Below, piece by piece: positions 8,415 to 18,723 of a stretch of 64,000 nt of DNA. The stretch covers positions 34,940 through 98,939 of the forward strand of contig JANPZZ010000025.1 of assembly GCA_024707305.1 (NCBI GenBank), in the 5' to 3' direction. The position numbers were made by a program, and so were the translations under genes. Source of the DNA: Chitinophagaceae bacterium (GTDB lineage Bacteria > Bacteroidota > Bacteroidia > Chitinophagales > Chitinophagaceae). Every line of letters begins with the position of its first letter. Within the stretch, counting starts at the first letter, position 1. The notes under the pieces are model-generated. The model was not told the DNA's origin and made no database searches. It saw only the letters and a program-made list of their open reading frames with translations.

Positions 8415-10087
8415 TCACAAATACGGCGCATTAAATCCCAGTGCCTGCATACCCGTTTTTATCTCCGGGCAACTTGTAAACAGATCCCACAACAATCCGC
8501 TACGATAATTTTCAATCATGATGATGATTGGTCCCTGGTCGATTGCCAGGTGCGAACCGGCATACCAGTTTTGTTCAGGGAAAATGCATCTATAAAACCG
8601 TAATCCTTCCAAAGTTTATCGCCAAGTACATAATAGAAAAAATGCAGTGCCGCCATTGATTGCGCTGGTGTAAATGGCAGGGATGAGATTGCAGCCGTTG
8701 GCGCAATTACACCCAAATCATTTGTTGGCGAACTGGCAGTATAGCCAGCAGGAATATCACTTGCCGTAAGCCCCCAGATTGAATCACTATATCCTGCAAA
8801 CGAACCAGGATTGTTTAGACAATGCGAGTAGTTTATCAATGTGTGGTTGCGGGTTTGATCAGCGTAGTTTGCATATGCATCTGTCAAACCGTTGGGATTA
8901 ATTCCGAGAAATGAATAATGACTTAAAAATAAGGGACCACCAAACGCTGGACCTAGCGGCAATCTATATCCGTTATAAATGCCGCCATTTACAAAAGCAC
9001 CGTTGCGCGTCCATCCATTTGTATAAACAGATGCTGGAATGCTGTGTGTTGGAGAAGATGCGGCAAGTACATAAGTTATCAAACATTCATTCCATCCGCT
9101 GATGGGAAGATTCATATCCCACTCATATTGTGGACTCCAGTGCCAGTACAACACCTGTTGGCCGCCGCGCCTGAACCAGTCCCATTCCACATTTTGCCAA
9201 ATCTCATTGATATTATTTCGCAGCATGGTTTCTGTTGGATCTGCATCACCAAAATATTGTCTCGCACATAATAGTCCCATGATGAGATAAGAAGTTTCCA
9301 CCAGGTCGGCACCATTGTCTTTTGTGCTGAATGGAAGTGTGGCTCCTGTATTTCCATCAATCCAGTGGGGAAAAGCGCCTTTGTGTTTAACGGTTGTGTT
9401 TTTCAAAAAATTTACAATCGTCTGCAAACGCGTTAACCCCTGCGCCCGTGTAATAAAGCCACGTTCAATTCCCACCAGTATTGCCATGATACCGAAACCG
9501 GATCCACCGGATGCCGTTACATTATCACTACCATTACTTCGCTCGCGCGCAAGGCCACTTACCGGATGTGCAAAATCCCAGAAGTATTTAAAGGTTTGTG
9601 CCTGCACTTTCGTGAGCAACTGGTCATCAGTAAGCTGTGGAAATTTTCGGGAAGAATCAAGTTGTGTGCGTAAATCAATTGTTATCGCATTCTCCAACGT
9701 TCTGCCTGCGGTAGACTCCAGCAGGCGTGTAAGTGTCAGTTTATATTTTTTAAGAAAACCAAAAGACGCAGCCGGCTTAATGATTACAGTACTATCCGCA
9801 TCGGCATAACTCACGTTCATTGCCACTGAAGATGCAGATACTTCACTCAATGAAAAAGCATTGGTAACCGATGATCTTTTTACCGGCGCCGAAAACCGGA
9901 ATCGCATTTCAGGTAATACAGGCACATTATCGTAATCCGTTTTCCCCGAAACATTATTCACCGACCAGCTCACCAGATTCATCCGCACCGGCGGAGTATC
10001 ATCGCCACTGCCTTTCCCTTTACTGCATGAAATAAATATCAACAGCAGAAGGAGTGATGAGATATTATTGATTTGATTTGGTTTCAT
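8415..10087 (-). CDS. GH144-like (PF10091) lipoprotein, copy B, with N-terminal Ig-like domain; frameshifted
   Basis: The N-terminus is a lipoprotein signal with lipobox IFISC (residues about 17-21). A Big_5-like Ig domain follows (about 35-125), with VPVLPEMRFRFSAPV typical of that fold. The PF10091 catalytic domain starts near residue 150 and shares FKYFWDFAHPVSGLARERS, ASGGSGFGIMAILVG, DNGADLVETSYLI and WHWSPQYEW with copy A. The C-terminus is in another frame (8612 down to 8415), reading PEQNWYAGSHLAIDQGP and ENYRSGLLWDLF. Adding one C to the CCC run (plus GGG at 8578-8580) joins them as DAFSPEQNWY, so one continuous gene is very likely. The extra Ig domain suggests a surface-extended enzyme working outside while copy A works elsewhere. 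Endo-beta-1,2-glucanase is the likeliest activity. Confidence 0.85.
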
Positions 10088-10095
10088 ATTTTTTT

Positions 10096-10148
10096 GATGA
10101 TCGATGGTCGATGGTCATTGTAGGGACGCGCTGCCGCGCGTCCCTACA
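10096..10148. repeat. Short family B heptamer run joined to a family C palindrome
   Basis: Three heptamers of the GATGGTC type (10096 to about 10116) are followed at 10119-10148 by a 30-bp inverted repeat with the TGTAGGGACGCGC arm seen at 8247 and 40801; only the centre is imperfect. It occupies most of the 90-bp gap between GH144-like copy B and the cytochrome gene. Confidence 0.85.
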
Positions 10149-10177
10149 AAATGAATTCTCCTCTCACGCCCCACACC

Positions 10178-11377
10178 TTATCGCTGTATAAAATGACTCC
10201 TCATCAACGCCGGCGTAGGCACATCCTTTCCCTGTAATTGCACTGCCACCGATCGTGACATTTCTTTTGGCATATGACAATCGATACAATTCTTTTGAAT
10301 AACAGCACCGAGGGTCGCGGACATTTTACACTTTACCTGATGTTGTTGTCCATGACATGACATACATCGTTGTGAATATATTTCAAGTTGGCCTTTTTCT
10401 TTTTTATGCGGATTGTGACAGCTTTGGCAGGTCATGTCGCTGGCGGTAAAACATTTGCTTGCACTCAGCATTCCCATCTGGTTGCCATGTACATCCATTG
10501 CCAGTGGGTTTGTTTGTATCGAATCCATTTTAAAATGTTTCGATAATAAATCGCCGGGTTGATAGCTGAATGCAGGATTAATGCGATCGAGCGTGCCTCC
10601 GTGGCAAAGACCGCATTGATCCAATTTTTGTTGACGCGTAAAAATGGCCGGATTAATAATGTTCCTGGCTACCGTGTCGCTTGAATTTTTTTCATGATAA
10701 CTAACATGCCCCGCGGCGGGGCCGTGACATTTTTCGCAGGAAACCGTTAGAACAAAACTGCTGCGCTTGTAAGTTTCAGGTTCCACGCCCCGTGTTGAAC
10801 TAATTTCTACATTGGTGATATGGCATTCAAGACAACGTGCAGTGATAGGCCGGTTGAAAACTGCCTTTTGCGGAAATCCCGGACTATTGCTCCATTGTTG
10901 TGCAGGTGCAAACCAGGTAATGGGCAATTGAAATAAATGATCACCACGCCACGCAGCAAAACTCTGGCCCTTGTTTCCCGATCCAAATACAAGACTCATT
11001 GCCCGGCTTTCTTTTGCTTCGCCTTGCAGATACGCAGTTTGTACGAAAGAGTCGCCCTGCTTTTCCATGCGCACCATCAGCCGCGGACTGAACCGATAAC
11101 TGTTCCCCTTGTCTGAAAAATCACCCAGTATTGAACTTTCGCTCCCCCATGCTGAAGTAAAATGATGGGCCGTTTGATGATGGTCTTCCACATAACTGGC
11201 GTGACAGGACCCGCACTTGTCGTCGCCAACATATATGGCCGATGCATTCCCTCCTCCTTCGTCCATTTGCCGCTCGCCGCCATTCACACAGCGCGTGAGC
11301 ACTGCAATTGTGAAGGCAAGCAATGCAAAAACGATTATTGTTCTGCCAGATTTATAATATGAACGAATCCTCATCAT
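10178..11377 (-). CDS. Seven-haem c-type cytochrome, exported
   Basis: This 399-residue protein has an N-terminal hydrophobic segment (about 14-30, FALLAFTIAVLTRC, possibly a lipobox) and seven CXXCH haem-binding motifs: CGSCH, CLECH, CEKCH, CGLCH, CQSCH, CMSCH and CIDCH. The first is preceded by YVGDDKCGSCHASYVEDHHQTAH, a pattern of the multihaem cytochrome c554/NrfA-like superfamily in which distal His ligands follow the motifs. It should be a periplasmic electron carrier or oxidoreductase. The setting is odd: it lies inside a polysaccharide locus, co-directional between the LamG lipoprotein and a GH144-like gene. It could pass electrons from the sugar oxidoreductase, or be an unrelated insertion. 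Confidence 0.88.
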   Translation of the reverse strand: MMRIRSYYKSGRTIIVFALLAFTIAVLTRCVNGGERQMDEGGGNASAIYVGDDKCGSCHASYVEDHHQTAHHFTSAWGSESSILGDFSDKGNSYRFSPRLMVRMEKQGDSFVQTAYLQGEAKESRAMSLVFGSGNKGQSFAAWRGDHLFQLPITWFAPAQQWSNSPGFPQKAVFNRPITARCLECHITNVEISSTRGVEPETYKRSSFVLTVSCEKCHGPAAGHVSYHEKNSSDTVARNIINPAIFTRQQKLDQCGLCHGGTLDRINPAFSYQPGDLLSKHFKMDSIQTNPLAMDVHGNQMGMLSASKCFTASDMTCQSCHNPHKKEKGQLEIYSQRCMSCHGQQHQVKCKMSATLGAVIQKNCIDCHMPKEMSRSVAVQLQGKDVPTPALMRSHFIQR

Positions 11378-11480
11378 TTTCCGTCAGCATAAAAACGAAA
11401 CAGTCAAAATAACGGAGGGCTGCACCATTACGTTACAGCCCTCGTTATAATTTAATGGGTGTATATGTCGCAGGCTTGTT

Positions 11481-12332
11481 CTACTTTCTTTGCGTAAACA
11501 GTTCGTTGATTTCTGCGCCTGTCAACGCTACGCTGTACATACGAACCTGGTCGAGATCACCTTTAAATGAGGATGACAGCCAGTCATCAGAATCATATTC
11601 AGTGCCAGGGCCGGCACCAATTCTGAATTCAGAAATTTTGGAATCATCGAAGTTGATATCACCATGTCCACCCCATTCCCTTGTCTTGGGATTCGCAACA
11701 CCGTCGATATACAAGGTAACAGTGCTGTTGGTATTGTTATATACCAGTGCAATGTGATGCCATTGATTATCCAGCAACCCAGGTATCATATCATCTGCAG
11801 TTTCCCAGGTCCACCATGCGTCGGCCATGTTTGCATCCACTACCATTACTTTTACAGCGCACGCAGTATTATTTCCTTCGAGGAAAAACAACATACTACC
11901 CCCTGACCAGTGACCATTACTTGATTTAAAACTCATCAGGTATTCAGGTCCGTTTGTGCCTTCATTGTTTTTTGTTTGTCCATCCTTTCTATACCAGGCA
12001 GAGATCGTAAAAGCTTTTGAAGCAGCTGCCCAGTCGTTGGGTTTGGGATATTGCAAAAACTTCTTGTTTTCACCTTTTACCGCTTTACCACTTATACCAT
12101 CGATTGAAGTAAGTGGATTGTCTACGGGATAGTTGGCGCGGATGCTGTCAACAGCATTCTTTAATGGATTATCTGTTGTGCCATCGAATGCGGCATAAAA
12201 TTTAAGCGGACCTCCGGGAACGTTGACGTCCTCTGGATAGTCGCCCAGGGCAGGTTTATCCATTTTCTGACAACTGGTTGCCATGAGGGCAATACCAAGT
12301 GCCGCAATTGCATATTTTCTAATCTTTTTCAT
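11481..12332 (-). CDS. LamG/concanavalin-A-like domain surface lipoprotein
   Basis: This 283-residue protein begins with a lipoprotein signal (lipobox MATSC at about 17-21, Cys21). From about 45 to 275 it reads as a laminin-G-like jelly roll, with FTISAWYRKDG, WHHIALVYNNTNSTVTLYIDG and DLDQVRMYSVALTGAEI, all standard LamG_3 elements. Its gene directly follows susD. In such loci this slot is usually a surface glycan-binding protein (SusE/F- or SGBP-like) that captures polysaccharide for the SusCD transporter. Binding rather than catalysis is likely, as no catalytic motif is visible. Confidence 0.85.
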   Translation of the reverse strand: MKKIRKYAIAALGIALMATSCQKMDKPALGDYPEDVNVPGGPLKFYAAFDGTTDNPLKNAVDSIRANYPVDNPLTSIDGISGKAVKGENKKFLQYPKPNDWAAASKAFTISAWYRKDGQTKNNEGTNGPEYLMSFKSSNGHWSGGSMLFFLEGNNTACAVKVMVVDANMADAWWTWETADDMIPGLLDNQWHHIALVYNNTNSTVTLYIDGVANPKTREWGGHGDINFDDSKISEFRIGAGPGTEYDSDDWLSSSFKGDLDQVRMYSVALTGAEINELFTQRK

Positions 12333-12357
12333 ACTATTTCATTTTAGTATTAAGAAA

Positions 12358-13960
12358 TTACGGCCATTCAGGGTTTTGAGTTAATACGCCACCACTCAGG
12401 TTAATTGCCTGTTGAGGGATGGGATAATATCGGGCACGATTTGTATAGCCCAGTCCGCCAAGGACGGAAACAGCATCACCCCAGCGAACAAGGTCATAAA
12501 AACGATAACCTTCCAATGCGAATTCCCAACGACGTTCGTTTTTAATTGCCTGGCGCATCTGTGCTTTATTTTGGAATTCGATGAAAGGAACAACAGTACG
12601 TGTTGGTCCCAGGTTACCACTTGCACGATTGCGGATAATTTCGAGATGATCCTCCGCTGTCTGGCCATCGTTTAACTCATTGGCTGCTTCAGCCAGCATC
12701 AGATGCACATCAGCATACCGCAAAATGCGGTGATTGATCCAGCCAGCGTCTCCACCATTGTTGTTGGTAAACCCGGTGAATTGACGCATTGCGGGGGCTG
12801 TTGCCTGTATAGAGTTTTTTATTCCAGAATGGCTGTGCAAGACCGCCCTGTCCATCAGGATTGGTATAAGGAGGGATCGTTGCGCCGTGACCGCCTTCTG
12901 CGGGCCCACCGTCAAATTCGCCGGAATAAAGAATCGTTCTGCGTTTGCGGGGATCGGAATCGGGCCAGTCACTCTCCAGCTTGTCGCTGGGAACATTCCA
13001 TCCCCAACCGAGGTTCCATTCAACGGATGCGCCATTCTGGCGAATTTGCTGTGAAGTTCCCCAGTAGTTTCCTTTCCAGAGAGCCCCATTGCTTTGTGCA
13101 TTTTCACCTACAAAACATTGTGCTTCCCAAATGGATTCACGACTGTTTTTACCAACACCCCTTACACCATCTATCCAGATATCGGAGAAGTTGGGAAGCA
13201 ATTCGTATTGGTTTGAGGAGATTACTTCATTACACAATGCAGCCACACGCGCCCAATCGGATCGGAAGAGATAGGTTTGCGCCCACAACGTATTAGCCGC
13301 ACCACGTGTTAAGCGGCCTTCAAAACCAGGACCATATTCCAACGTGGTTAAAGGAAGTGACGCCACTGCAGCCTGCAAACAGGAATCAATAAACTGATAA
13401 ATGAGATTAACGGGCGATTTAGGACGAATACCTTGTTGTGGTGTAGTGATATTGTAATTAAACAAAGGCACTTCACCATATGCTTTTACAAGTTCGAAAT
13501 AAGAGAAAGCTGCAAAAAAGCATGCTTCACCCGCATTGCGGATTGTCGCCATATCAGGATTTTCGATCTTTTTAAATGAATCGATCACAAAGTTCGCTTC
13601 ATTGATCAGGTAAAAGTGATCATTCCAGTAAGTGTTGGTTGCCCAATTATCTTTTGTATACTGGAATGTTTCAAATTCGGTAACAATTTCTGCACCGTCA
13701 TTGATATCACTACCTTTTTCTGAATCGTCATCTCTCAGCCCGTTAAAATCAATCCATGGAAGGTGGTTAAATGCAGCATAATCGCGAATGATATTATACA
13801 TACCATAGATACGGCCTTCAAGTCCACCTGCTTTTATATCAGAGAATGATTGTGTCAACGGCTTTCTGTCGAGAAATTTCTTACAACTCACAGAGGTTAC
13901 GATTACCAGCAATAGCAGCCCCCAAATCGTTCTGTTTTTATATCGTTTCATAGTAAACAA
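12358..13960 (-). CDS. susD: SusD/RagB family outer-membrane lipoprotein, frameshifted
   Basis: The N-terminal frame (13960 to about 12800) starts with a lipoprotein signal (about 8-25, VIVTSVSC) and has SusD features: FLDRKPLTQSFSDIKAGG, GRIYGMYN, EACFFAAFSYFELVKAYGEVPL and a TPR-like middle. The C-terminal frame (down to 12358) continues with ILRYADVHLMLAEAANEL, IRNRASGN, IKNERRWEFALEGYRFYDLVRWGDA and PIPQQAINL. One extra C in the run at plus 12793-12797 separates them; removal gives NSPAMRQFTGF across the joint. SusD forms the lid of the SusC transporter and binds the glycan at the cell surface. The gene lies 11 bp downstream of susC. Confidence 0.9.
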
Positions 13961-13970
13961 AGTTTGAAGT

Positions 13971-16900
13971 TTAGAAAGTTACATTCAACCCGAAAGTGGT
14001 TACAGCAGGGATTGCACCACCACCGTGGTCATATCCAAATGCAGTTGCATCACCACCAAACTCAGGAGTATACCCGATGTTGTTCTTCCAGGTTTTCAGG
14101 TTCTGAATGTTTGCAAAAATCCGCAGGTCACGCATTTTCAGCTTTTGTAAAATGTGGCGCTGGAAATTGTAAGCAAGCTGGATGTTGCGCAAACGGAAGT
14201 AACTACCATCTTCGATATTATAGGTAGAGCCATTGTAGTTGAAACGGTCGCCCTGGCTAACCAGTGGTACCCAGTTGGAAGTACCGGCGCCATGCCAGCG
14301 TCCCAGTTTTTCTTTTGGATAATTCACGCGTTGAAATGGCGACTCAAGTGAACCCCATGTGCGGAAGATTTCATTTCCATAAACACCATTGAAATCAATT
14401 CCAAGACTGAATCCTTTGTAAGCCAGGTTTACATAACCACCGTAAGTGAAGTCAGGCGTTGGATTACCAATAAATGTGCGGTCATCAGAAGTGATGCGTC
14501 CATCAGGACCCATTTTATCAGGACCGTTTATATCAGCAAACTTTAACACACCCGGACGATATGCACCCAGTGAAGACGCAACAGGTGAATTCAGGATGTC
14601 GGCATAACTCTGGTAAACGCCATTTACGATGTAACCATAGAAGGAACCGATAGGATGTCCCGGCACAGTACGGCTTTCAGCAGTACCGTTATTCATAAAC
14701 GCGCGTGAAAGAATGCCGGTGGGTAACGCATCGCTCAACTCCAGCACTTTGTTTTTGAGGAATGTAATATTGCCTCCAACTGTCAATGATAGACCATCGG
14801 AGAGTTCTTTCCGATAGCTGGTCATGATTTCAACACCGCGGTTCAGGATACGTCCACCATTGATGAGCTGGTTATCGAGACCAATCTGGCTGCGATCCAC
14901 ATAAGTCATCAGGTTTTTCGTAGTGCGGTTGAAATAGTTCAGCTCCAGCGTGAGGCTATTATTAAATGCGGCTGCTTCCACACCCACTTCATAAGCGGTG
15001 ATTGTTTCCCATTTCAAATCAGGGCTTGGTAGGAAGAGCGGACGTGCAGCATTGTACACATTGGTACCAAACACCGCGCTTTGTCCACCCTGCAATAGCG
15101 GATAATAAGGATAATCAATGGGAGCACCGTTATCAAAGGATGCAGTTTGGTTACCTAAAACGCCTGCAGAAGTTTTCAGCTTCAGATAATTGATTTGTTC
15201 AAAACCATCCATAAATGCTTCGCGGCTCAATTCCCATGCAAGACCCACGGCCCAGAACTGTTGGTTACGTGTGTGTGATGGCAAACGTGACGATGCATCA
15301 TTACGGAATGAAGCGTTTAAGAAATATTTGTTTTTATAATTATAAAGAGCCCTCGCCAGCACTGAAACAGTTGCGTATTCATTTTGGTCGGATGAAGAAC
15401 TTGTATTTGTTGGATCCTGGAAGCCATTGCTTACATACCAGAAACGCTCATCATCAGGGATAGGCAAACCACCTGCAGATGAAGGATACTGTGCCGAGTT
15501 TCCAAATCGTCCGCGATACCCATTATAGAAGGTAGTAAAACCGGCTGTTGCTGTTACGTTGTGATCACCAAAATTGTTCTTATAAGTAAGAACGTGATCC
15601 TGCTGGAACTTGCGCCAGTTTTGATCGCCTTCTGATACGCGCGTTGTTTGATTATAAAGAAATGGTTCGTTTGTACGCGGATTGTATGCATAATACAATG
15701 GCGTGTAAGTGCGGCGGTTCACATTGCTGATGTCAGCATACACTGTTGAACGCGCTGTGAAGTTTTTAAGGAAAGTAACTTCTGCAAACACACTACCCAC
15801 GGTGCGGTATTCAATGTTGATTGTTTTATCCCACTCATTTTCCAGTTGCACCAGCGGGTTGATTACACCTGATGATTGCAGACCTACATCCAGTGCAGAG
15901 TAGATATCCATATTCAGGCTATCAACACCGTATGGATTTTTCACATAAAAATTCCTTGTACCTGCAGACACGTGCGGAATTACTTTACGCGCCGCATCCA
16001 GCACCCATGTTGCATCATAAGGATTGTTTTGACGGCTTGCATTAAAGTTGATACCTACTTTAATGTTGCGGTTAATGCGCAATTCATCATTAAATGAGAT
16101 CAGCCATTTTTGCAATTTCTCATGACGGATAATGCCTTCATCTGAGATATAACCGATACCCAGGTTGAATTTATTTTTCTCTGAACTTCCTGATATGGAA
16201 AGGTTGTTGGCATTGAATTTACCCGTGCGGGTAACCGCGTCAATCCAGTCTGTATCTGCATCAAGGCCTGTATAATCGTAAGGATCTGTAACGCCGTTGT
16301 TGGCACGTTCTTCAGCAAACAGGGTTTCAAACTCAGCGCGATTCGCCATCTGAATTTTATCAACCAGTCTTTTGGTGCCATAGGTGGTGTTGAAGTTTAC
16401 AATCACCTGTCCGGCTTTTGCTTTCTTCGTTGTTACAGCAATTACACCAGAGGCGCCACGTACCCCGAAGATGGCGAGAGAGGATGGATCTTTCAGAATT
16501 TCCAGTGATTCGATATCATTTGGATTGATGTAATCAATATTATCCTGGAAAATTCCGTCAACGATATACAATGGTGATACCGAACCGATACTTGATGTAC
16601 CACGAATGCGGATATCGGGTGCGCGGCCGGGAGTACCATTGTTAACTACTGAGAGACCCGCAACACGTCCCTGCAGTGACGCCACCGGGTTGGTATTAGG
16701 CTTATCCGCCACATCGCGACCATCTACTTTTACGATAGATCCCGTAAGATCGCGTTTAGCAGCCGTACCATAACCGATCACCACCACCTGGTCCATCACT
16801 TTGGTGCTCATAGTAAGTTGCACATTGATTTCAGCACGTCCATTCAATGCAATTTCCTGTTCATCGTATCCAATGGAAGAAATAACCAGCGTTACATTGG

Positions 16901-17408
16901 CATCAGGAACGGAGAAAGAAAAATTACCTTCGTTATTGGTCGTTGTTCCGATCGTTGAGTTTTTCACCATCACACTTGCTCCTGCAAGTGGCATGCCTCC
17001 TTCGCCAATTACCTTTCCCCGAACAATCACATCCACGCGCTCAATAGCGCTGGGGTTTTTCTTTAATAACGATGAGGTTATTGCCCATTGACTGGTACAA
17101 TAACCGCGTTTGTTTGAGTAGCACATCCAGCACCTCTGTGAGTTCTGCATCGCGTACGTCCAGGGTAACTTTTTCCCTGATGTCCTGTAAATTGTTGTTG
17201 TAAAGGAATCGGTAACTGGTCTGCTTTTCGATGATTCGCAGAACGCTGCCGATTTCGGTTTTTTAGCCTTCAGACTGATTTTATCCTGGCCAAAACTATT
17301 GGCGGAAACATTCAGCGCAAAGAAGATTGTCAGCAAAGCAGTCAATTTCATAGCGAGCAGCACTTTGGTTGACAACGGTCTGGCAATAACCGTTAGAAAA
17401 CTTTTCAT
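13971..17408 (-). CDS. susC: SusC/RagA family TonB-dependent receptor with STN domain; two compensating frameshifts
   Basis: This receptor of about 1145 residues has a signal peptide, an STN domain, a carboxypeptidase-regulatory-like domain (VIGEGGMPLAGASVMV), the plug and the SusC signature VDGIFQDNIDYINPNDIESLEILKD region, and a long barrel ending in GLNVTF. The STN domain is visible only in another frame between about 17260 and 17055: it reads TEIGSVLRIIEKQTSYRF, then LDVRDAELTEVLDVLLKQT, then NNLIVIKEKP. The frame is lost in an A6 run near 17261 and regained in the A/C runs near 17058, so two indels cancel. STN-bearing SusC proteins signal to a FecR/ECF pair, which lies directly upstream here. 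Confidence 0.92.
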   Translation of the reverse strand: MKSFLTVIARPLSTKVLLAMKLTALLTIFFALNVSANSFGQDKISLKAKKPKSAAFCESSKSRPVTDSFTTTIYRTSGKKLPWTYAMQNSQRCWMCYSNKRGYCTSQWAITSSLLKKNPSAIERVDVIVRGKVIGEGGMPLAGASVMVKNSTIGTTTNNEGNFSFSVPDANVTLVISSIGYDEQEIALNGRAEINVQLTMSTKVMDQVVVIGYGTAAKRDLTGSIVKVDGRDVADKPNTNPVASLQGRVAGLSVVNNGTPGRAPDIRIRGTSSIGSVSPLYIVDGIFQDNIDYINPNDIESLEILKDPSSLAIFGVRGASGVIAVTTKKAKAGQVIVNFNTTYGTKRLVDKIQMANRAEFETLFAEERANNGVTDPYDYTGLDADTDWIDAVTRTGKFNANNLSISGSSEKNKFNLGIGYISDEGIIRHEKLQKWLISFNDELRINRNIKVGINFNASRQNNPYDATWVLDAARKVIPHVSAGTRNFYVKNPYGVDSLNMDIYSALDVGLQSSGVINPLVQLENEWDKTINIEYRTVGSVFAEVTFLKNFTARSTVYADISNVNRRTYTPLYYAYNPRTNEPFLYNQTTRVSEGDQNWRKFQQDHVLTYKNNFGDHNVTATAGFTTFYNGYRGRFGNSAQYPSSAGGLPIPDDERFWYVSNGFQDPTNTSSSSDQNEYATVSVLARALYNYKNKYFLNASFRNDASSRLPSHTRNQQFWAVGLAWELSREAFMDGFEQINYLKLKTSAGVLGNQTASFDNGAPIDYPYYPLLQGGQSAVFGTNVYNAARPLFLPSPDLKWETITAYEVGVEAAAFNNSLTLELNYFNRTTKNLMTYVDRSQIGLDNQLINGGRILNRGVEIMTSYRKELSDGLSLTVGGNITFLKNKVLELSDALPTGILSRAFMNNGTAESRTVPGHPIGSFYGYIVNGVYQSYADILNSPVASSLGAYRPGVLKFADINGPDKMGPDGRITSDDRTFIGNPTPDFTYGGYVNLAYKGFSLGIDFNGVYGNEIFRTWGSLESPFQRVNYPKEKLGRWHGAGTSNWVPLVSQGDRFNYNGSTYNIEDGSYFRLRNIQLAYNFQRHILQKLKMRDLRIFANIQNLKTWKNNIGYTPEFGGDATAFGYDHGGGAIPAVTTFGLNVTF

Positions 17409-17546
17409 ACATTTAGCAAATTATGGGTTAAACAATCCAGCCTCGTAAGAGGCAGGTCTAGGTTGTCGTTTACCTGTAAAATTCCGGCGGGAGATGCTGC
17501 AACATCTTCCGCTTTCTTTTTTGCAGGCAGCTATTTGGGATGCAGG

Positions 17547-18683
17547 TTATCTAGGTGCACTAACAGTGATATCATTATTTTCAATTTTATATCTGAAATA
17601 AGGAACTGCCGTTTGCAATGCTTCAAATGCCTCCACAATCGATTCCTTTTCGAATGAACCATTGAAGGTGAGTTGTTTAAGGCTTTCGTCGGTGAACTCG
17701 ATATTTACATTATACCAGCGCTCGAGTTTGTAAGAAAGGGTTTCAAAATTATCTCCGCGAAACTCGAGACGGCTGTACAGCCATGCTGTTTCAAAGCGTT
17801 CCTCCTCTTTTTTGGTGCTGTCGATGGGGGCTATTACAAAATCCTGAAGTGTGTTTTTAGGAGGCTTTAAATCAGGAGACAATTTTTGCGGTTCAGTAGC
17901 TGCTTTCCTCGATAAAATCAATTTTTGATTGGGACGTAAATCAATCGGTTCGCTGGCAGCATTTTCACGGTCTTTATCCTGGCGATAAACCTGTACACGG
18001 CCATGAAACAGCGTGGTTTCAACATTCCTATCTTCTGGATATGACTTAACGTTGAAGGCCGTTCCCAGTACTTTGATTTTTATTTCACCGGTATGTACGA
18101 TAAAAGGTTTCCCTTCTTTTTTCGCCACATCAAAATAAGCTTCACCATCCAGCTGCACTTCGCGCGAAGCGCCGTTGAAATCAGTGAGAAAATGCAGTTT
18201 TGAACCTGCGTTGAGCCAAACCGTTGTGCCATCGGGCAACATAGAGCGCGTGCGACTTCCTTTTTGTGCCACGAGTGCTTCTTTGCTGGCACCCGTTACA
18301 ACGCCGGGAGCCAGGTTGTTCCATAACAACCAGCCCGCACCCATTGCAATAACTAATAATACCGAAGCGGCTGCCAACCAGTTGCGGCGGCGCCTGCGAC
18401 GGGCAATTGCTTCATCGTAGAGGCGGATTATATCCTGCTCTTCTGACTCTTCTTCCTCTGAACGGTGAATGATTTTTTGCACGGTGGCGCGTGCTTCTGA
18501 TTCGTCGCCACGAATGGTATCTCTTTCAGCCCAAATGCGACTTAACAGGTCGAACTGCTGCTGCAGCGACTCGTCTTCCCGCAGGTAAGCAGCCAGTTCT
18601 TCCCGCTCGGTAGCGGAAGCTTCCTGGTTCAATGCCCGGGCTATGAGTTGCCAGATTTGATCGGGTTGGTGCATGCAGTGCAA
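17547..18683 (-). CDS. FecR family anti-sigma factor
   Basis: This 378-residue single-pass protein has a cytoplasmic N-terminus (about 1-100) with the DESLQQQFDLLSRIW block that contacts the sigma factor, a transmembrane helix at about 103-122 (WLAAASVLLVIAMGAGWLLW), a periplasmic FecR domain (about 145-245; LPDGTTVWLNAGSKLHF, VQLDGEAYFDVAK, VLGTAFNVKSY) and a C-terminal DUF4974 domain (about 305-375) that resembles an STN partner. It would hold the ECF sigma factor inactive until the SusC STN domain reports ligand. It lies between the sigma gene and susC on the same strand. Confidence 0.95.
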   Translation of the reverse strand: MHCMHQPDQIWQLIARALNQEASATEREELAAYLREDESLQQQFDLLSRIWAERDTIRGDESEARATVQKIIHRSEEEESEEQDIIRLYDEAIARRRRRRNWLAAASVLLVIAMGAGWLLWNNLAPGVVTGASKEALVAQKGSRTRSMLPDGTTVWLNAGSKLHFLTDFNGASREVQLDGEAYFDVAKKEGKPFIVHTGEIKIKVLGTAFNVKSYPEDRNVETTLFHGRVQVYRQDKDRENAASEPIDLRPNQKLILSRKAATEPQKLSPDLKPPKNTLQDFVIAPIDSTKKEEERFETAWLYSRLEFRGDNFETLSYKLERWYNVNIEFTDESLKQLTFNGSFEKESIVEAFEALQTAVPYFRYKIENNDITVSAPR

Positions 18684-18723
18684 TCGTTCTACCTGCTAAG
18701 GACAGGAGGAACAATCTCTTCTA

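Noticed and set aside
8232..8603. Plus-strand open frames of 76-123 residues across the 16-bp array
   Set aside because: They consist of array translation followed by antisense of the GH144-like gene.
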